64,000 bases of DNA from assembly GCA_031472005.1 (NCBI GenBank), contig PZJY01000003.1:1674001-1738000 (forward strand), in the 5' to 3' direction. Below, piece after piece: positions 57,891 to 64,000 of this stretch. This DNA is from Tetracladium setigerum. Taxonomy: Eukaryota > Ascomycota > Leotiomycetes > Helotiales. The notes under the pieces are model-generated. The model saw nothing but the letters and a program-made list of their open reading frames with translations, had not been told where the DNA came from and searched no databases. The first letter of the stretch is position 1, and each line of letters opens with the position of its first letter. A program made the translations under genes and the position numbers.

Positions 57891-58765
57891 TTAAAAGGTA
57901 CCAGTAGCGGCAGACCTCTTAGCGTTGGCATCATAAGGCACAGCTGTACCATGAGGCGCACTGTAACCATGTTCACCCCCGACAGCAGTAGTATCAGTCG
58001 CATACGAAGTCCTCATATCATGAGGGGTAGTATGTTCTGGGAGCGTATCATGGGGAACAGCCTTTCCACCAGCCATGCCGTACTCAGGATCAACGCGCTT
58101 TGGCTTGCGTTGCCAGAAGCGACGACGACCGGATCCTGCGGTGTAACCGTTCTTGGGGCCGGGTCCGAATGCCTTCTCTTTCTTGTGGTGCTTGACGAGC
58201 ATTAAAGAGAGGGGGATGGAGAGGAGGAAGAAGAAACTGTATCAAATAATTAGTATATATTCTTCATGCCAAGTAAGGGACACAAGACATACCCTCCAAG
58301 AATAGCGACAGCGAAGCAAGCGGTTTGAAGTCTACACGCCGTGTAGAAACTGGGAACGGTAGTGAATTTCCCATCATCATATTCAATCCTATTCCCGCCA
58401 TCCACGTTGCCCCTTCCATAAGGCGTATTCACGACTCCACTGCATTTACTTGCACCCGCGCGATTCACCCAAGCGAGATACCCAAAGGCGCCTGCGAAAG
58501 CGAAATCAAAGATGATGGAGATGAGACCGAAGAAAGTCACGCCGCCGAGGCAGCAGACAAAGAGGAAGCCAACTATGGTGTAGACCGTCGCGGCGCCAGA
58601 GATACCTTCGGTTGCGCGAATGTGGTTGTTGATTGGGAGGTTGTGGTTTGAGAGTGAGGCGAGGAAGTAGGCGAAGATGCCGAGGATGACGACGGAGCAG
58701 CCAAATTGAATGGTGCGCACGAAGAGGGAGATAGATTTTAGGGCGATGCCGCCGAATTTCGCCAT
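57891..58765 (-). CDS. MARVEL-domain membrane protein
   Basis: Exons 58765-58293 and 58236-57891 (56-bp intron, GTATGT...CTAAT...CAG, phase 2) give 272 residues. There are four hydrophobic helices: VVILGIFAYFLASL near residues 22-38, VYTIVGFLFVCCLGGVTFFG near 63-82, LISIIFDFAFAGAFGYLAWV near 83-102, and the spliced segment ACFAVAILGGFFFLLSIPLS near 148-170. This is the MARVEL arrangement of fungal plasma-membrane (eisosome-associated, Nce102-like) proteins. The cytoplasmic C-terminus of about 95 residues is Gly/His/Pro/Lys-rich, with RRRFWQRKPKRVDPEYG as a basic patch. The loop between helices 3 and 4 has the usual small conserved Cys (KCSG). Role: membrane organisation (family knowledge); specific function unknown. 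Confidence 0.88.
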
Positions 58766-61700
58766 GTTTGCGGTGTTTTGAAATGTGTTGAAGAGGAAAT
58801 GGGAAAAGGTGTTTGTCGGTTGGTTGTAGTGTACTGAAAAAAAAAATCGAAGTAAACAGGGGAGAGTGTCGAGTTCTTATGAATCCCAATTCCTCATTGC
58901 CAAGTACAAAGAAGAGCCATCACCATGTCAAGCGCGATCGACATCATCACGCAGGCCCCTTGTTTCTTTCTTTCATCTTAACCGGCTCTGGGATAGCTTG
59001 ACTCTCTAAAGCAACTGCCGTTCCAATCAACAAACTTGATTCAGCGTGCAAATTTTGAATCGCATGCACTTTAGACTTTGAAGGAAGTGTGTTTTGGTAG
59101 CACATTGTTTCCTTGGTTGTTAGTCGCCTTCAGCCACAGTCTGTGACGAACATTGTCAGAAATTCTCCGTGACAGCTTCGATGGAAGTATTCTCCTTTCT
59201 TGGTTGGTACATAGTATTTATTGCATATAGATATGTTTCCTTTATAATAATGTAGATTAATACATGCGTTTGCACCTCCGTGTATTCGTGAATACTCAAG
59301 CACCACTTATCGCCAGCCAGAATATCTGTCAAAGACTTCCAATACACACAGCAAGTCAAATTGTTCCAGTGCAGCGGTAGAAGATTCCCAAGGGACCAAC
59401 CCAAAAATGAAGTCATACCCCCTGCGCCTTTTCGTCATGGAGACTCGCGCACGGACAGGATCTTCGAGGATAGAGTATTAGCGTGTGGCTGGTGAGGGAT
59501 CGGCAGAGCAAAAATGACATGTGCCGCTGCTGCTGCTGGGGGCGGTCTGGGCATCTCTTGCTTCCGCCCGTCTTATCGATCCTGAATTCTTAGCATTCCC
59601 TGTCCATATCGTACTTTGAACTATGTATCGAGTTTGTACTCTAACTATGATCTAGGTACATATGTATCTAACTAAACTCTTATACTAAACAGAACAAGGT
59701 GGGAATTAGTGTGCAAAAACCAGTTTATTAGTACAAGCTTGAGGATGAGTTTGGTGCATGTTGAGGTCGGTGGAAGTTAGTTGAGGGGAAATATTTGGGA
59801 GAAGGGCCAAGTTGTTGAGTTCCCATCACATCATTTGATGTTCAGTAATCTATTATCTATCTTCAAAAGAGTGTGCATACTTGTCAAAGAGGGTCTTGGT
59901 ATTTCATGCGTGGATGCGATCTAGACTTTTGATTCACCTGCACTGGCATGCATGCATGTCAACGACACACATTCCACGGGCTAACTTCGATAGTCGACGA
60001 AATAGTAATTGCCGTTCTACTCACCGCATCGTCAGTCTCAGAAGTATAATCAGTAATCACTCAAACTCACCACAACTTTCATCAGCTGACATGTCAGAGA
60101 GTCAGTGACAACGGAGGGATTTAACAGGTTTCATATGAAGTTGGAATGTGTGATCAGTTCGGTTGATATCTGTTTCTCCCAATATTGCAAGATATCTACT
60201 TGGAATTTCACAACGCCTCAAAGCGTCCTCTACGAAAGCAGTCCTCGTACTGTATGTACATGGGTTACAAAAACTTAGCTGTGGGGGAAATTGGTTTCCC
60301 CGAGAACTTGAGCGCTTCATCTCCACGAAAACCGGTTGTTGAAATAAAGTCGACTATTGTTACACGAGTAATCTAAATCCAAGGCTAGTGGATACAATGA
60401 TGCAGGACTTTGAGGGGAGAACAAGGTTTTCTCTTTTCGCTTTCCTTTCCTCCTTGTTTTGTAAAGAATTTCTCTCAGTGAGGACAGGAGATGCGGAAAC
60501 ACCCCCCTTCTCATCATCAAGTCACAAATCTTCTCGACTGTCTTTTTTCGTTCGGATTCAGGCATCCCTTCACCTGGAACATATCCTGTCCTTTATCAAG
60601 AAGATTTTTACTGGAAGGAAATAATCATGTTCCGGATTATTCTCAATACCAAAAGCAACTTCGTGATCAAGAGAGCCGATGACAAACACAGACTTTTTTA
60701 CTCGGGCAGAAGATAAGCTACTGTTGTTATATAGACACTGGTATCCTAATAAACTCCTTCTCATCCATCGATGCATTTTCATCCTCGTTTTCCACATACC
60801 AGTCTCTCGAATTCAATCCGAGTTCTCCTCCGCACGCACCTCTTCTGTGCATCAACAAAGATTCCCCTTAGACTCCTGCCGTCTTTAGTATCGATGTCAC
60901 CAATCTCAAACCCTATCACAAACACTTATTATTCACATCTCTCGAGGCTCTCGCGTATGCAATACACGTGTGGCAGGACTTTGATATTAATGCTGTCTAA
61001 GTCTTGGCAAGAAATCGAACAAGGAGAAGGGACTTATTCTTGGGGAGAGCGATTCATGATCTCGACGGAGCGATTCTAGACTCCTGAACACATCACTAAG
61101 CACTTCCAACATACTTTGGGTGTTCTGAAAGCGCTTTACTATTCGAAAGCTTTGATTTGGTATTTCAACGGGAAGGTCACGCAGAGGCCCCTCCATCCTC
61201 CCCAGTTTCTGACCATTCTTATGATATCAGACCATTACGTCCACTTTGTGTGAATCTTCTAGGAAACGAATTCCCCAATGGAAATATCAAGTCTGGCCAG
61301 CCACCAGCACGGCTCAGGTATAACCTTCCGTATTGACGGCACTTCCTGATGATCCTGCCAAGCTTCGTTTCCTTCTTTCCCTCCCTTCATTGTTTCAAGC
61401 GTCAAGAGAAAAGTTTCAATCCGATTCGCCGGGCCCAAATCCGAATAGAGATATACTTTCAAACAGAGTTTAATATTTCCTGGTTCGTATACTCCAGGTC
61501 ATGGTGAAAGTCTATTGAGCCTGCCCTGCACCTGCACCGGCAAAGTCAAGCGAGATCTCGCCTGCGGTCCCCAACAATAAAACAGCATGGATGGCCCAGT
61601 AAACATCAAAAATGGTATTGAAGCGAAAAACTTATTTTGGAGGGGTATTGCCATGGTAATTTGTAATAAGACTTGCTAAGCGTGTGTTGTTCTTCTGTTG

Positions 61701-64000
61701 GTATTTGGTAGTGATAACGGTAAGCATATCGCTGTCAACAGCCAACTCGTGTCTTCACAACATCACAAAAGCCATTTGGGCTCCTGACAGGAGAAGTCAC
61801 ACATGGAGCGAAACTGGGTAGATTTTGAGCATGTAATATTATAGAAGCTCGTAGACGGATTGTCAAGTCTTCATCAGACCTGGGAAAATGGCAGCCCGAC
61901 TTGGTTGAGGCGAGGGAAGACTCGAATACTTATTGGGGCTAGAGGCCCACTCATGGAAGTCTTCCTGATAGTAATAAAGTACCCTGGAAATAACTCTCCA
62001 CGCAGCTTCGAGGCTCCCAATACCAACAAGCAACAGCCCGAGCGGCGAAAAATTGTTTAGATTCTGTTCCAGTGTACCATCAACTTACTTTCACAATATT
62101 ACAAGGAACAATAACGAGGGTATATCAGCCCTGGATGACGTTCCCTTTTCAATCCTACCCTGAAATCAACAGCCGAAGCAGCCATCAAACTTAATATTCC
62201 GATCTGCGACGTCGACGCATTAAAGCCAAAGGGGAACGAGCGATGAACCGGTCCAGGAGGCCTTTTTGAGGCTTTCTCAACATGCACAAGGAACGAGGGG
62301 GTTAGGTTACAGACCTAGTCCCAGGACCCAATTGGGACTTCGAGACGTCTTATCCAACACCAGGAACAACAAAACTGTCAAGAAGCAAAACATCAGGTTC
62401 CTTTCAGATCAGTCAGCTTTTCCAGTATGTTATGCATCGATTTTTTGCGTGACAGTAGCTGAGATCGTTGCGTTTACAATGATACCGTTAATGCTCCCCC
62501 AACGCAGTTATGATATAGTTTCGCTCCCGAATATACCCCCTTCACCAAAAAATAAGGGTCCAATGCTAAGGTCGCTATGAGGTGCCAGGCGCGTTCCCCC
62601 CGTTGCGCTGGTCCGCTGGTGCAGAAGCGAAGCGCTTTGACCAGTTTTTGGAACTCCATACCACCTTCACGCCACGGAGATACCTCCGTTTTGCTAGGCG
62701 AAGAGAAATTAGATTGAATGACATTATTGTGCTTCTTGCGGCGTAGAGATTGCGTTCTGTATATAATCGAGACATAATGTTTTGGATGGGTGAGGTGGGA
62801 GTGAGTGAGGTTCTTTACTTAGGTACGTCTTCGGTGATGGATTTTGGATTTTCATGCGCAATGTAAACAAACACCTCATGTGAGAAGACATTGAAGACTT
62901 GCGAAAAGGAAATGGGAAGATATTGGGTAGATTTCTACTAGTCTAGAGTACTTCTCTGTCCTTTAGAGACGTTTACTGTAAGAAGTTGGAAAGATGTGAG
63001 TTTCGATGAGGCAAATGTCATTCCGCTCCTGGTACTTTGTACCTGCTGCTACGTATTCCAAACATAGGTCTCAAGAAATGATGGAAGTTGCTATGATTTA
63101 CTCAACGCATTGTTCTGATAGATAGAGTGGAATTTTCTGCTAAAGATCTTGGGCTTACCCTGGCCTACCTTTCTTGCTCCAAGACAGCATAATCCTTTTA
63201 TGTACCCAGTTTAGACAGGAATGCGGCTTTTTCGGTTCGAAAAAATGATGAAATACTTCTACAACTGTCCTTTAATTGTAGCTTGTAGTTTGGGAAGAAA
63301 GCGCTTCCATTCTCAGGATATCGTCCATGGCATATCCGCCATTGTGTAAGGACCGACGAGACTGATAATGCATCCCGACCGATTCAATGTAACCGAGTCT
63401 TGAGACCCAAAACTCAAATCGCCTTAAGGTGAGCAGATACAATATCAAACCGTTTGAAAATCTCCCCCTTGGTTCAATACTTCCCCATCGCACCAATTAA
63501 CGTGTCCAACGTTCCGGATTTTTCTCCCAGCCAAGCCTGCTGTCCACACCCCGCCGCTGCAAGCCATTTATTTTCCTCCCTGCCTGTTGCCTTGCCCGCA
63601 TGCCGCAATGTACTGTACTGTACCGCAAGGCCAAATTCTCCGCAGCCACAATTCGCTCACGAACATATGGGCCCTGAACATTTCTGGTCTGCGGGTTGGA
63701 TAACGGGCTTTCTCGGTCCAACGAAAATCCCATGTTCCCGTATGTATCATGCATATGCAGAAAAAAAGCTTCATTTGGCGCGCGGCAAATATGTTGATTG
63801 GTATGAAGGGCTCGTTGAAATTGGGAGGCAGTAATTTGGAACATTTGTTGAGATGTTGAATTGTTTATTTTGACGTTTGGATTGTGGGATAAATTGCTTG
63901 GTTGGGTCTTTTGAACCTCTTCCGCTTTCTTTCCACTTCACTTTAGCTGAATGACCAAGGCAATGATTGTGCCAAGGAAGCAATGGGCAATTAAGTGAAC
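58766..64000. other. Gene-poor right end of the window
   Basis: 5.2 kb with no supportable gene. The first few hundred bases are the MARVEL gene promoter. Open frames (for example 63454-63834 plus, 62474-62659 and 62575-62775 minus) are short, lack recognisable motifs and do not join convincingly. No tRNA, repeat family or transposon is recognised by eye. Confidence 0.45.

Noticed and set aside
63454..63834. 126-codon plus-strand frame near the right edge
   Set aside because: No motif and no start context; its second half looks protein-like but nothing supports a gene.

Overview
The window is nuclear DNA from a filamentous ascomycete (Pezizomycotina). The evidence is many short introns (mostly 44-110 bp) with GTATGT/GTAAGT-type donors and CTAAC/CTAAT branch motifs, plus genes typical of moulds: a VIB-1/XprG-type NDT80 regulator, mitochondrial-type formate dehydrogenase, the glucose-repressible grg-1/ccg-1 protein, a CTF1/Far-type Zn2Cys6 regulator and a MARVEL protein. 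Protein resemblance suggests Leotiomycetes, but that is an impression, not a placement. I recognised no transposon, CRISPR array, rRNA or tRNA gene by eye.

Layout. 0-6.2 kb: the 3' end of a Pro/Gln/Asn-rich protein gene, an L-type amino acid permease (minus), and mitochondrial leucyl-tRNA synthetase (plus) divergent from it. 6.2-12.1 kb: about 6 kb with no supportable gene, ending at the VIB-1-like regulator (12.1-14.3 kb). 15.1-18.4 kb: a DUF2011-like protein and NAD formate dehydrogenase. 18.4-22.8 kb: non-coding, with dispersed short repeats around 20.2-21.0 kb. 22.8-25.0 kb: a seven-transmembrane receptor-like gene. 25.0-30.3 kb: a gene-poor stretch. 30.3-33.2 kb: a HemK/Mtq1-type methyltransferase divergent from an Aim32-type thioredoxin-like Fe-S protein. 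35.6-38.4 kb: grg-1 and an EBP/EXPERA membrane protein. 39.1-42.1 kb: a large disordered protein with a Cys-rich C-terminus. 43.9-47.5 kb: a small predicted gene and a C2H2 zinc-finger protein. 48.2-50.0 kb: PGA2 divergent from MHF1/CENP-S. 51.1-54.0 kb: the Zn2Cys6 regulator. 57.9-58.8 kb: the MARVEL protein. 58.8-64 kb: no supportable gene.

Gene models. Exon boundaries were worked out by hand from splice motifs, reading-frame continuity and family resemblance. Eleven full-length models join in frame without help. Five others (vib-1, DUF2011, AIM32, EBP-like and the Cys-rich protein) can be read through only by assuming one missing base at one or two places, seven sites in all. Every shift has the same sign and most lie at G or C runs, so base-calling undercounts in the assembly are more likely than gene decay.

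How the genes relate. Several regulators and stress or nutrient genes lie together (VIB-1-like, CTF1/Far-like, C2H2, receptor-like protein, grg-1, formate dehydrogenase). The spacing is ordinary for a fungal chromosome and nothing shows a co-regulated cluster. Large upstream regions flank the regulator and receptor genes. Divergent pairs with shared short promoters are permease/LeuRS, HemK/Aim32 and PGA2/MHF1.
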